Source of the DNA: Streptomyces seoulensis
GTDB taxonomy: Bacteria; Actinomycetota; Actinomycetes; Streptomycetales; Streptomycetaceae
NCBI GenBank assembly: GCA_013364255.1
Contig: CP054936.1
Span: 7,582,353 to 7,646,352, forward strand
Direction of reading: 5' to 3'
DNA length: 64,000 nt
A program made the position numbers and the translations under genes. Position 1 is the stretch's first letter, and the number at the start of each line of letters is the position of its first letter. Below the pieces are notes generated by a model. That model had not been told where the DNA came from and ran no database searches. It saw only the letters and a list, made by a program, of their open reading frames with translations. Positions 26,190 through 34,901 of the stretch are shown here, piece after piece.

Positions 26190-27136
26190 TCCGGGCCGTG
26201 GAGCCGGAACAGCAGGCGTCCGCGCCGGTACTCGCCGCCTACAGCTACTGCGAGGCCGTCACCGGGCAGCAGGCCCGCAACTTCGCCTACGGCATCCGGC
26301 TGCTGCCGACGCCCAAGCGGCGCGCGATGTCGGCGCTGTACGCGTTCTCCCGGCGGGTGGACGACATCGGCGACGGCGCGCTGCCCGACGACGTCAAGGC
26401 CGCCCGGCTGAAGGACACCCGGACGCTGCTCGACCGCGTCCGGGACGGCGCCGTCGAGGACGACGACACCGATCCCGTCGCCGTCGCCCTCGCCCACGCC
26501 GCCCGCGCCTTCCCGATCCCGCTCGACGGCCTCGACGAGCTGATCGACGGCGTCCTGGCCGACGTGCACGGCGAGACCTACGAGACCTGGGACGACCTCA
26601 AGGTCTACTGCCGCTGCGTGGCCGGCGCCATCGGACGGCTCTCGCTCGGCGTGTTCGGCACCGAACCCGGCGCGCGCGGCGCCGAGCGCGCCCCCGAGTA
26701 CGCCGACACGCTGGGCCTCGCCCTCCAGCTGACCAACATCCTGCGCGACGTCCGCGAGGACGCCGAGGGCGGCCGCACCTACCTGCCCGCCGACGACCTC
26801 GCCAAGTTCGGCTGCTCGGCCGGCTTCCACGGGCCGACCCCGCCGGAGGGCTCCGACTTCGCCGGCCTGGTCCAGTTCGAAGTGCGGCGCGCCCGCGCCC
26901 TGTTCGCCGAGGGCTACCAGCTGCTGCCCATGCTCGACCGGCGCAGCGGCGCGTGCGTGGCCGCCATGGCCGGCATCTACCGGCGCCTGCTCGACCGCAT
27001 CGCCCGCGACCCCGAGGCCGTGCTGCGCGGCCGGGTCTCCCTGCCCGGACGGGAGAAGGCGTACGTCGCCGTGCGCGGCCTGTCCGGGCTCGACACCCGG
27101 CATGTGAGCAGGCAAGCCGTCAGGAGGCGGGCCTGA
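26186..27136 (+). CDS. hpnD: presqualene diphosphate synthase HpnD
   Basis: 316 residues from GTG 26186, overlapping the hpnC stop. The two aspartate-rich motifs are RRVDDIGDG and ILRDVREDAEGGRTYLP, and ARNFAYGIRLLPTPKRRAMSALYAF is the conserved squalene/phytoene synthase start. It joins two farnesyl diphosphates to presqualene diphosphate at the membrane surface. The stop overlaps the start of the small ORF that follows by one base (TGATG). Confidence 0.93.
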   Translation: MIRAVEPEQQASAPVLAAYSYCEAVTGQQARNFAYGIRLLPTPKRRAMSALYAFSRRVDDIGDGALPDDVKAARLKDTRTLLDRVRDGAVEDDDTDPVAVALAHAARAFPIPLDGLDELIDGVLADVHGETYETWDDLKVYCRCVAGAIGRLSLGVFGTEPGARGAERAPEYADTLGLALQLTNILRDVREDAEGGRTYLPADDLAKFGCSAGFHGPTPPEGSDFAGLVQFEVRRARALFAEGYQLLPMLDRRSGACVAAMAGIYRRLLDRIARDPEAVLRGRVSLPGREKAYVAVRGLSGLDTRHVSRQAVRRRA

Positions 27137-27276
27137 TGGGCGCACCGGTCACCGGCGCGGCGCCGGGCGGCCCCCGCCGGGCAACCCCCGGGCGCCGCAC
27201 GGCGTCACTGACGGCGACGACCGGCCGCGGAGCACCCGCGTACCGCCGCGGACGAACAGGGGAGGGCGCGCGATGA
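27136..27276 (+). CDS. 46-residue Arg-rich protein between hpnD and hpnE (DUF6380-like)
   Basis: ATG 27136 shares one base with the hpnD stop (TGATG), and the ORF's TGA overlaps the hpnE ATG (ATGA, 27273-27276). The product is basic and small, with RRATPGRRTASLTATTGRG in the middle and a TGEGAR end. It looks like the short Streptomyces family I know as DUF6380, which I cannot verify here. There is no membrane segment or metal motif. The double coupling fits a real translated gene or a relay that hands ribosomes from hpnD to hpnE. Its function is unknown. Confidence 0.6.
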   Translation: MGAPVTGAAPGGPRRATPGRRTASLTATTGRGAPAYRRGRTGEGAR

Positions 27277-28703
27277 GTGACGGCACGCTACCGCAGCAGC
27301 CGCTCGGCGGCACGGCACGCGCCGGCGGCCGGCACGCGGTCGTGATCGGCGGCGGTCTCGCCGGACTCACCTCCGCGCTGGCGCTCGCCGACGCCGGCGT
27401 CCGCGTCACGCTGCTGGAGAGCCGGCCGCGCCTGGGCGGCCTCGCCTTCTCCTTCCGGCGCGGCGACCTCACCGTCGACAACGGCCAGCACGTCTACCTG
27501 CGCTGCTGCACCGCCTACCGCTGGTTCCTCGACCGCGTGGGCGGCGCCGCCCTCGCCCCGCTGCAGAGCCGCCTCGACGTGCCCGTCATCGACCTGGCCA
27601 GACCCGAGGGACGGCGCCTGGGCCGACTCCGCCGCGACCCGCTGCCCGTCCCCCTGCACCTGGGTCGCAGCCTCGCCGCCTACCCGCACCTCTCGCTCGC
27701 CGAGCGCGCCCGGGTCGGACGCGCCGCACTGGCGCTGCGCTCCCTCGACCTCGCCGACCCGGCCCTGGACGAGACCGACTTCGGCAGCTGGCTGGCCGCG
27801 CACGGTCAGTCCGCGCGGGCCGTCGAGGCACTGTGGGACCTCGTCGGGGTCGCCACCCTCAACGCGCGAGCCGCCGACGCCTCACTGGGGCTCGCCGCGA
27901 TGGTGTTCAAGACCGGTCTGCTGTCCGACCCGGGCGCCGCCGACATCGGCTGGGCCCGTGTCCCGCTGGGCGAACTGCACGACCGGCTGGCCCGCAGGGC
28001 GCTCGACTCCGCGGGCGTGCGTACCGAGGTCCGGACACGCGTTACCTCCGTCCTCCTCAACGAGAACGGGGGCTGGAGCGTTCAGGTTCCCGGCGAGCGG
28101 TTCGACGCCGACGCCGTCGTGCTCGCCGTACCGCAGCGCGAGGCCCACGACCTGCTGCCCGCCGGCGCCCTGGACGCCCCCGACCGACTGCTCGGCATCG
28201 GCACCGCCCCCATCCTCAACGTCCACGTCCGCTATGACCGCAAGGTGCTCGACGCCCCCTTCGTGGCCGCCCTCGGCACCCCCGTGCAGTGGGTCTTCGA
28301 CCGCACCGAGGCCGCCGGGGCCGAGCACGGCCAGTACCTGGCCCTGTCCCAGTCGGTGGCGCAGGACGAGATCGACACGCCCGTCGCCGACCTGCGCGAG
28401 CGCTACCTGCCGGAGCTGCGCCGGCTGCTGCCCCGCACGCGCGACGCCGGGGTCGTCGACTTCTTCGTGACCCGGGAGCGCACCGCGACGTTCGCCCCGA
28501 CCCCCGGCGTCGGCCGGCTGCGGCCCGGCGCCCGCACCAAGGCACCCGGCCTCTACCTGGCCGGAGCGTGGACCGCCACCGGGTGGCCCGCGACCATGGA
28601 GAGCGCGGTCCGCAGCGGCGTGAGCGCGGCGGACGCCGCCCTCGACGCCCTGGGGCGGCCCCGCCCGACCCGTCTCTTCGTCCCCGAGGAGGCGGCCGCG
28701 TGA
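27273..28703 (+). CDS. hpnE: hydroxysqualene dehydroxylase HpnE
   Basis: 476 residues. The FAD fold VVIGGGLAGLTSALALADAG starts at about residue 25, followed by LLESRPRLGGLAFSFRRG and DNGQHVYLRCC. The end has APGLYLAGAWTATGWPATMESAVRSG, the amine-oxidase-like FAD closing segment. It reduces hydroxysqualene to squalene. The gene is coupled to the preceding small ORF by ATGA and to the prenyl synthase frame by a GTGA at its stop. Confidence 0.92.
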   Translation: MSDGTLPQQPLGGTARAGGRHAVVIGGGLAGLTSALALADAGVRVTLLESRPRLGGLAFSFRRGDLTVDNGQHVYLRCCTAYRWFLDRVGGAALAPLQSRLDVPVIDLARPEGRRLGRLRRDPLPVPLHLGRSLAAYPHLSLAERARVGRAALALRSLDLADPALDETDFGSWLAAHGQSARAVEALWDLVGVATLNARAADASLGLAAMVFKTGLLSDPGAADIGWARVPLGELHDRLARRALDSAGVRTEVRTRVTSVLLNENGGWSVQVPGERFDADAVVLAVPQREAHDLLPAGALDAPDRLLGIGTAPILNVHVRYDRKVLDAPFVAALGTPVQWVFDRTEAAGAEHGQYLALSQSVAQDEIDTPVADLRERYLPELRRLLPRTRDAGVVDFFVTRERTATFAPTPGVGRLRPGARTKAPGLYLAGAWTATGWPATMESAVRSGVSAADAALDALGRPRPTRLFVPEEAAA

Positions 28704-28762
28704 CGCTGAGACGGCAGCCGGCGGAGCCCCGCACCACCGGCACCGCGACAAGAGGAGAGACT

Positions 28763-29836
28763 GTGCCCACTGTGCCCCCGGCCCCGACGGCCGACCGGAG
28801 GACCGCGGTGGACGTGACCGCGCTGCTGGACCGCGGCCGGACCCTGGCCACCCCGGTCCTCAAGGCGGCCGTCGACCGCCTGGCCCCGCCGATGGACACC
28901 GTCGCCGCCTACCACTTCGGCTGGATCGACGCCGCGGGCAATCCGGCGCACGGGGACGGCGGCAAGGCCGTGCGCCCCGCCCTGGCCGTGCTCTCCGCCC
29001 AGGCCGCCGGCGCCGCGCCCGAGGCCGGCGTGCCCGGCGCGGTCGCCGTGGAACTCGTGCACAACTTCTCCCTGCTGCACGACGACCTGATGGACGGCGA
29101 CGAGCAGCGCCGGCACCGCGACACCGTCTGGAAGGTGCACGGGCCGGCCCAGGCCATCCTGGTCGGCGACGCCCTGTTCGCCCTGGCCAACGAAGTCCTG
29201 CTGGAAATCGGCACGGTCGAGGCCGGCCGCGCCGCCCGCCGCCTCACCACCGCCACCCGCGCCCTGATCGACGGCCAGGCGCAGGACATCTCCTACGAGC
29301 ACCGCGACCGGGTCAGCGTCGAGGAGTGCCTGGAGATGGAGGGCAACAAGACCGGCGCCCTGCTCGCCTGCGCCTGCTCCATCGGCGCCGTGCTCGGCGG
29401 CGCCGACGACCGCACCGCCGACACCCTGGAGAAGTACGGCTACCACCTCGGCCTGGCCTTCCAGGCCGTCGACGACCTCCTCGGCATCTGGGGCGACCCG
29501 GACGCCACCGGCAAGCAGACCTGGAGCGACCTGCGCCAGCGCAAGAAGTCCCTGCCGGTCGTGGCCGCGCTCGCGGCGGGCGGCGACGCCTCCGAACGGC
29601 TCGGCGAGATCCTCGCCGCCGACGCCAAGAGCAGCGACTTCGAGAACTTCTCCGAGGAGGAGTTCGCGGCCCGTGCCGCCCTCATCGAGGAGGCCGGCGG
29701 CCGCGAGTGGACGGCCCGGGAGGCGCGCCGTCAGCACACCATCGCCATCGAAGCCCTCGACGCCGTGGACATGCCCGACCAGGTGCGGTCCGCCTTCGCG
29801 GCGCTCGCCGACTTCGTCGTCGTACGAAAGAGATGA
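28763..29836 (+). CDS. polyprenyl (farnesyl-type) diphosphate synthase
   Basis: About 357 residues from GTG 28763, chosen because AGAGGAGAGA lies just upstream. An in-frame GTG at 28700 overlaps the hpnE stop and would add 21 residues. The first aspartate-rich motif is LLHDDLMDGDEQRR and the second is FQAVDDLLGIWGDPDATGK, where the last Asp is Gly as in many short-chain actinobacterial enzymes. It should condense IPP and DMAPP, probably to farnesyl diphosphate for HpnD. Product length is inferred from the pathway context. Confidence 0.92.
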   Translation: MPTVPPAPTADRRTAVDVTALLDRGRTLATPVLKAAVDRLAPPMDTVAAYHFGWIDAAGNPAHGDGGKAVRPALAVLSAQAAGAAPEAGVPGAVAVELVHNFSLLHDDLMDGDEQRRHRDTVWKVHGPAQAILVGDALFALANEVLLEIGTVEAGRAARRLTTATRALIDGQAQDISYEHRDRVSVEECLEMEGNKTGALLACACSIGAVLGGADDRTADTLEKYGYHLGLAFQAVDDLLGIWGDPDATGKQTWSDLRQRKKSLPVVAALAAGGDASERLGEILAADAKSSDFENFSEEEFAARAALIEEAGGREWTAREARRQHTIAIEALDAVDMPDQVRSAFAALADFVVVRKR

Positions 29837-29952
29837 TCACTATCGGTCGAACCACCCTCGCTTAGTCGCCGGCCGGTGCGGCAAGTTCTCGAGCACCGGC
29901 CGACGGCGGACCCACAGCAGCACGACTCGCACGACTGCACGAAGGGGAAGCC

Positions 29953-31977
29953 ATGACAGCGACGACCGACGGAAGCACCGGGGCGACACTGCCGACCCGC
30001 GCTGCCGCGGCCAGCGAACCCGTACTCACCACCCCCGTCGCGGCCGGGGTACACCAAGCCGCGGAACACGCCGCCAGGCGTGCCACCGACTTCCTGCTGA
30101 GCAAACAGGACGCCGAGGGCTGGTGGAAGGGCGACCTCGAGACCAACGTCACGATGGACGCCGAAGACCTGCTCCTGCGCCAGTTCCTGGGCATCCAGGA
30201 CGAGGCGACCACCCGCGCCGCCGCGCTCTTCATCCGCGGCGAGCAGCGCGAGGACGGCACCTGGGCCACCTTCTACGGCGGCCCCGGCGACCTGTCCGCC
30301 ACCATCGAGGCCTACGTGGCGCTCCGGCTGGCCGGCGACGCGCCCGACGCCCCGCACATGGCGAAGGCCGCCGCCTGGGTCCGCGCGCGGGGCGGCATCG
30401 CCGCGGCCCGCGTCTTCACCCGGATCTGGCTCGCCCTGTTCGGCTGGTGGAAGTGGGAGGACCTGCCCGAACTCCCGCCCGAGCTGATCTACTTCCCCAC
30501 CTGGTTCCCGCTCAACATCTATGACTTCGGCTGCTGGGCGCGGCAGACCATCGTGCCGCTCACCATCGTCTCCGCCAAGCGCCCGGTGCGCCCGGCGCCG
30601 TTCCCGCTGGACGAGCTGCACACCGACCCGGCCCGGCCCAACCCGGTCAAGCCGACGGCCCGGGCGGCCAGTTGGGACGGCGCCTTCCAGCGCCTGGACA
30701 AGGCCCTGCACGCGTTCCGCAAGGTGGCGCCCAGGCGGCTGCGCCGCTCGGCGATGAACACCGCCGCCCGCTGGATCATCGAACGGCAGGAGAACGACGG
30801 CTGCTGGGGCGGCATCCAGCCGCCTGCCGTGTACTCGATCATCGCGCTGCACCTGATGGGCTACGACCTCCAGCACCCGGTGATGCGCGCGGGCCTGAAG
30901 TCGCTGGACCGGTTCGCCGTGTGGCGCGAGGACGGCGCCCGGATGATCGAGGCGTGCCAGTCGCCCGTCTGGGACACCTGCCTGGCCACCATCGCCCTCG
31001 CCGACGCCGGACTGCCCGCCGACCACCCGCAGTTGGTGAAGGCCGCCGACTGGATGCTGGGCGAGGAGATCGTGCGGCCCGGCGACTGGTCGGTGCGTCG
31101 GCCCGGACTGCCGCCGGGCGGCTGGGCGTTCGAGTTCCACAACGACAACTACCCCGACATCGACGACACCGCCGAGGTGGCGCTCGCGCTGCGCCGGGTC
31201 CGCCACCACGACCCGGAGCGGCTGGACAAGGCGATCGGGCGCGGGGTGCGCTGGAACCTCGGCATGCAGTCGAAGAACGGCGCCTGGGGCGCCTTCGACG
31301 TCGACAACACCAGCCCCTTCCCCAACCGGCTGCCGTTCTGCGACTTCGGCGAGGTCATCGACCCGCCGTCCGCCGACGTCACCGCGCACGTCGTGGAGAT
31401 GCTGGCCGTCGAGGGCCTGGCCCACGATCCGCGCACCCGGCGCGGCATCCAGTGGTTGCTGGCGGAACAGGAGCCGGACGGCTCGTGGTTCGGCCGCTGG
31501 GGCGTCAACTACATCTACGGCACCGGCTCCGTCGTCCCCGCGCTGACCGCCGCGGGCCTGCCCGCCTCGCACCCGGCGATCCGCCGCGCGGTGGCCTGGC
31601 TGGAGCGGGTGCAGAACGACGACGGCGGCTGGGGCGAGGATCTGCGCTCCTACCGGGACACCAAGAAGTGGAGCGGCAAGGGCGCCTCCACCGCCTCGCA
31701 GACGGCGTGGGCGCTGATGGCGCTGCTGGCGGCCGGCGAGAAGGACTCCGAGGCCGTCGAGCGCGGCGTGCGGTGGCTGGCGGACACCCAGCGGGAGGAC
31801 GGCTCCTGGGACGAGCCGTACTTCACCGGCACCGGCTTCCCCTGGGACTTCTCCATCAACTACCACCTGTACCGGCAGGTGTTCCCGCTGACCGCGCTCG
31901 GCCGGTACCTCCACGGCGACCCGTTCGCCGCCGAGGCGCCCGCCGGCCGGCCCCTCGCCGAGGCCAAGGGCAGCTGA
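29953..31977 (+). CDS. shc: squalene-hopene cyclase
   Basis: 674 residues. The catalytic acid motif DxDDTA appears as PDIDDTAEVAL. QW-type repeats are spread through the protein, for example QENDGCWGGIQ, QSKNGAWGAFD, QEPDGSWFGRWG, QNDDGGWGEDL and QREDGSWDEPYF. It cyclises squalene to hopene/hopanol at the inner face of the membrane through a hydrophobic channel. A GAAGGGGAAG ribosome site precedes ATG 29953. The 116 bases before it hold no gene. The stop overlaps the next start (TGATG). Confidence 0.96.
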   Translation: MTATTDGSTGATLPTRAAAASEPVLTTPVAAGVHQAAEHAARRATDFLLSKQDAEGWWKGDLETNVTMDAEDLLLRQFLGIQDEATTRAAALFIRGEQREDGTWATFYGGPGDLSATIEAYVALRLAGDAPDAPHMAKAAAWVRARGGIAAARVFTRIWLALFGWWKWEDLPELPPELIYFPTWFPLNIYDFGCWARQTIVPLTIVSAKRPVRPAPFPLDELHTDPARPNPVKPTARAASWDGAFQRLDKALHAFRKVAPRRLRRSAMNTAARWIIERQENDGCWGGIQPPAVYSIIALHLMGYDLQHPVMRAGLKSLDRFAVWREDGARMIEACQSPVWDTCLATIALADAGLPADHPQLVKAADWMLGEEIVRPGDWSVRRPGLPPGGWAFEFHNDNYPDIDDTAEVALALRRVRHHDPERLDKAIGRGVRWNLGMQSKNGAWGAFDVDNTSPFPNRLPFCDFGEVIDPPSADVTAHVVEMLAVEGLAHDPRTRRGIQWLLAEQEPDGSWFGRWGVNYIYGTGSVVPALTAAGLPASHPAIRRAVAWLERVQNDDGGWGEDLRSYRDTKKWSGKGASTASQTAWALMALLAAGEKDSEAVERGVRWLADTQREDGSWDEPYFTGTGFPWDFSINYHLYRQVFPLTALGRYLHGDPFAAEAPAGRPLAEAKGS

Positions 31978-32666
31978 TGGCGACCCGGCCCGCCCCGCCC
32001 CCGCTGCTGGTCGCCTGCGCGCTCGGCATCGAGCACTTCGCCCTGCGCCTGGGCGAGCGGGGCGCGCGGCGCCCGCGCGGCGCGCGCCGCCCCGGCGCCG
32101 GAGCGGACCAGTGGGGCGGCGGGCCCGTCACCGTCCTGCGCACCGGCATGGGACCCCGGGCGGCGGAGCGCTCCGTCACCCGGGCCCTGGCCGGCCCGGA
32201 GCTGGCCGGGGCGGCGGTGCTGGCCACCGGCTTCTGCGCCGGACTCGCCCCCGGCATGCACCCCGGCGACCTGGTCGTCGCCGAGGAGACCCGCGACGCC
32301 CGCGGCACCGTCGCCTGCGTGGGCGCCGAACTGCTCGTCAAGGAACTCACCCGCGCGCTGCCCGGCCGAACCGTCCACACCGGCCCGCTCACCGGCTCCG
32401 ACCACGTCGTCCGCGGCCCGGAGCGGTCCGACCTGCGCGCCACCGGCGCGATCGCGGTCGACATGGAGTCGGCCGCCACCCTGCTCAGCGCCGTGGCCGC
32501 GGGCGTGCGCCCGGTTGCGGCCGTCCGGGTGGTCGTGGACGCCCCGGAACACGAACTCGTCCGGATCGGCACCGTGCGCGGTGGAATATCAGCCTTCCGT
32601 GTTCTGCGATCCGTACTGCCGACTTTTTTCGAATGGCACCGCAATGTGCTACTCCCCAGGAGGTGA
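31977..32666 (+). CDS. hpnG: hopanoid-associated nucleoside phosphorylase HpnG
   Basis: 229 residues from ATG 31977, sharing one base with the shc stop. The nucleoside-phosphorylase fold shows TVLRTGMGPRAAERSV, LATGFCAGLAPGMHPGDLVVAEE and the DMESAATLLSAVAAG motif that holds the substrate-binding Glu and Ser. It removes adenine from adenosylhopane to give ribosylhopane or phosphoribohopane. It is one of the least conserved parts of the cluster and contains an Arg/Gly-rich insert near residue 35-45. Confidence 0.9.
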   Translation: MATRPAPPPLLVACALGIEHFALRLGERGARRPRGARRPGAGADQWGGGPVTVLRTGMGPRAAERSVTRALAGPELAGAAVLATGFCAGLAPGMHPGDLVVAEETRDARGTVACVGAELLVKELTRALPGRTVHTGPLTGSDHVVRGPERSDLRATGAIAVDMESAATLLSAVAAGVRPVAAVRVVVDAPEHELVRIGTVRGGISAFRVLRSVLPTFFEWHRNVLLPRR

Positions 32667-32671
32667 GCCAG

Positions 32672-33694
32672 ATGGCCATGCCACTGCGCCAGTCCATCAA
32701 GGTCGCTACATATCTGGCCGAACAGAAGCTCCGCAAGCGGGACAAGTTCCCGCTCATCGTGGAGCTGGAGCCGCTGTTCGCCTGCAACCTGAAGTGCGAG
32801 GGGTGCGGCAAGATCCAGCACCCGGCCGGGGTGCTCAAGCAGCGCATGCCGGTCGCCCAGGCGGTGGGCGCGGTGCTGGAGTCGGGCGCGCCGATGGTGT
32901 CCATCGCCGGCGGTGAGCCGCTGATGCACCCTCAGATCGACGAGATCGTGCGCCAGTTGGTGGCCAAGCGGAAGTACGTCTTCCTGTGCACCAACGCGAT
33001 GCTGCTGCGCAAGAAGATGGACAAGTTCACCCCCTCGCCGTACTTCGCCTTCGCCGTGCACATCGACGGGCTGCGCGAGCGGCACGACGAGTCGGTGGCC
33101 AAGGAAGGCGTGTTCGACGAGGCCGTGGCGGCCATCAAGGAGGCCAAGCGGCGCGGCTTCCGGGTGACCACCAACTCCACCTTCTTCAACACCGACACCC
33201 CGCAGACCATCGTCGAGGTCCTCAACTTCCTCAACGACGACCTCCAGGTGGACGAGATGATGATCTCGCCCGCCTACGCCTACGAGAAGGCGCCCGACCA
33301 GGAGCACTTCCTCGGCGTGGAGCAGACCCGCGAGCTGTTCAAGAAGGCGTTCTCGGGCGGCAACCGGCGCAAGTGGCGGCTCAACCACTCCCCGCTCTTC
33401 CTGGACTTCCTGGAGGGCAAGGTCGACTTCCCGTGCACCGCGTGGGCGATCCCGAACTACTCCCTCTTCGGCTGGCAGCGCCCCTGCTACCTGATGAGCG
33501 ACGGCTACGTGCCCACCTACCGCGAGCTCATCGAGAAGACCGACTGGGACAAGTACGGCCGCGGCAAGGACCCGCGCTGCGCCAACTGCATGGCGCACTG
33601 CGGCTACGAGCCCACCGCCGTGCTGGCCACCATGGGGTCGCTCAAGGAGTCCCTGCGCGCCATGCGCGAGACCGTCTCGGGGAACAGGGACTGA
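32672..33694 (+). CDS. hpnH: adenosyl-hopene transferase HpnH (radical SAM)
   Basis: 340 residues from ATG 32672 with the strongest ribosome site in the operon (AGGAGG at 32658-32663). The radical SAM cluster site CNLKCEGC uses Cys38, Cys42 and Cys45. The C-terminal part has DPRCANCMAHCGYEPTA, an extra Cys set as in HpnH. It joins the 5'-deoxyadenosyl group of SAM to diploptene, starting the C35 side chain. The order hpnG-hpnH matches other hopanoid clusters. Confidence 0.95.
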   Translation: MAMPLRQSIKVATYLAEQKLRKRDKFPLIVELEPLFACNLKCEGCGKIQHPAGVLKQRMPVAQAVGAVLESGAPMVSIAGGEPLMHPQIDEIVRQLVAKRKYVFLCTNAMLLRKKMDKFTPSPYFAFAVHIDGLRERHDESVAKEGVFDEAVAAIKEAKRRGFRVTTNSTFFNTDTPQTIVEVLNFLNDDLQVDEMMISPAYAYEKAPDQEHFLGVEQTRELFKKAFSGGNRRKWRLNHSPLFLDFLEGKVDFPCTAWAIPNYSLFGWQRPCYLMSDGYVPTYRELIEKTDWDKYGRGKDPRCANCMAHCGYEPTAVLATMGSLKESLRAMRETVSGNRD

Positions 33695-33698
33695 GGCC

Positions 33699-34871
33699 GT
33701 GACCGCCGTTTCCCTGGGTGTCCCCGAGGTACCGGCCCGGCCGATCGCCGCGCGGCGCGTGTCGCGGCAGATCCACGTCGGGCCGGTGGCGGTCGGGGGC
33801 GGGGCGCCGGTGTCGGTGCAGTCGATGACGACGACGCGTACGTCGGACATCGGTGCGACGTTGCAGCAGATCGCGGAGCTGACCGCGTCGGGCTGCCAGA
33901 TCGTGCGGGTGGCGTGTCCGACGCAGGACGACGCGGACGCGCTGGCGACGATCGCGCGCAAGTCGCAGATCCCGGTGATCGCGGACATCCACTTCCAGCC
34001 GAAGTACGTGTTCGCCGCGATCGAGGCGGGGTGTGCGGCGGTGCGGGTGAATCCGGGCAACATCAAGAAGTTCGACGACCAGGTCCGGGAGATCGCGAAG
34101 GCGGCCAAGGACCACGGCACGCCGATCCGGATCGGGGTGAACGCGGGCTCGCTGGACCGCAGGCTGCTCCAGAAGTACGGCAGGGCGACGCCGGAGGCGC
34201 TGGTGGAGTCGGCGCTGTGGGAGGCGTCGCTGTTCGAGGAGCACGGCTTCCGGGACATCAAGATCTCGGTGAAGCACAACGACCCGGTCGTGATGATCGA
34301 GGCGTACCGGCAGCTGGCCGAGCAGTCCGACTATCCGCTGCACCTGGGGGTGACGGAGGCGGGTCCGGCCTTCCAGGGGACGATCAAGTCGGCGGTGGCG
34401 TTCGGCGCGCTGCTCTCGCAGGGCATCGGCGACACCATCCGGGTGTCGCTGTCGGCGCCGCCGGCCGAGGAGGTCAAGGTCGGCATCCAGATCCTGGAGT
34501 CGCTGAACCTGCGTCAGCGGGGTCTGGAGATCGTGTCGTGTCCGTCGTGCGGGCGCGCGCAGGTGGATGTGTACAAGCTGGCCGAGGAGGTCACGGCGGG
34601 TCTGACGGGCATGGAGGTGCCGCTGCGGGTCGCGGTGATGGGCTGTGTGGTCAACGGTCCCGGTGAGGCGCGCGAGGCGGACCTGGGTGTGGCGTCGGGC
34701 AACGGCAAGGGGCAGATCTTCGTGAAGGGCGAGGTCATCAAGACCGTGCCGGAGTCGAAGATCGTGGAGACCCTGATCGAGGAGGCCATGAAGCTGGCCG
34801 AGCGACTGGAGGAAGACGGCGTCACGGCGGACGCCTCCGCCACCGGAACACCGACGGTGACGGTGAGTTGA
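33699..34871 (+). CDS. ispG: 4-hydroxy-3-methylbut-2-enyl diphosphate synthase IspG
   Basis: 390 residues from GTG 33699, four bases after the hpnH stop. Iron-sulfur ligands are in SCPSCGRAQVD (Cys281, Cys284) and GCVVNGPGEA, the IspG signature. It performs the next-to-last MEP step. Codon use differs sharply from the neighbours: many G-ended and T-ended codons instead of C-ended ones. This suggests a recent copy from, or conversion by, another ispG, since Streptomyces commonly carry two. The 30-base gap before dxs indicates the same transcript. Confidence 0.96.
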   Translation: MTAVSLGVPEVPARPIAARRVSRQIHVGPVAVGGGAPVSVQSMTTTRTSDIGATLQQIAELTASGCQIVRVACPTQDDADALATIARKSQIPVIADIHFQPKYVFAAIEAGCAAVRVNPGNIKKFDDQVREIAKAAKDHGTPIRIGVNAGSLDRRLLQKYGRATPEALVESALWEASLFEEHGFRDIKISVKHNDPVVMIEAYRQLAEQSDYPLHLGVTEAGPAFQGTIKSAVAFGALLSQGIGDTIRVSLSAPPAEEVKVGIQILESLNLRQRGLEIVSCPSCGRAQVDVYKLAEEVTAGLTGMEVPLRVAVMGCVVNGPGEAREADLGVASGNGKGQIFVKGEVIKTVPESKIVETLIEEAMKLAERLEEDGVTADASATGTPTVTVS

Positions 34872-34901
34872 CGTACGGCACGGACCGAGAGGGGGCCCAG
34901 T

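Noticed and set aside
25293..27136. hpnC and hpnD as phytoene synthases of a carotenoid cluster
   Set aside because: They are a tandem pair with hpnE, shc, hpnG and hpnH, and no phytoene desaturase or lycopene cyclase is present.
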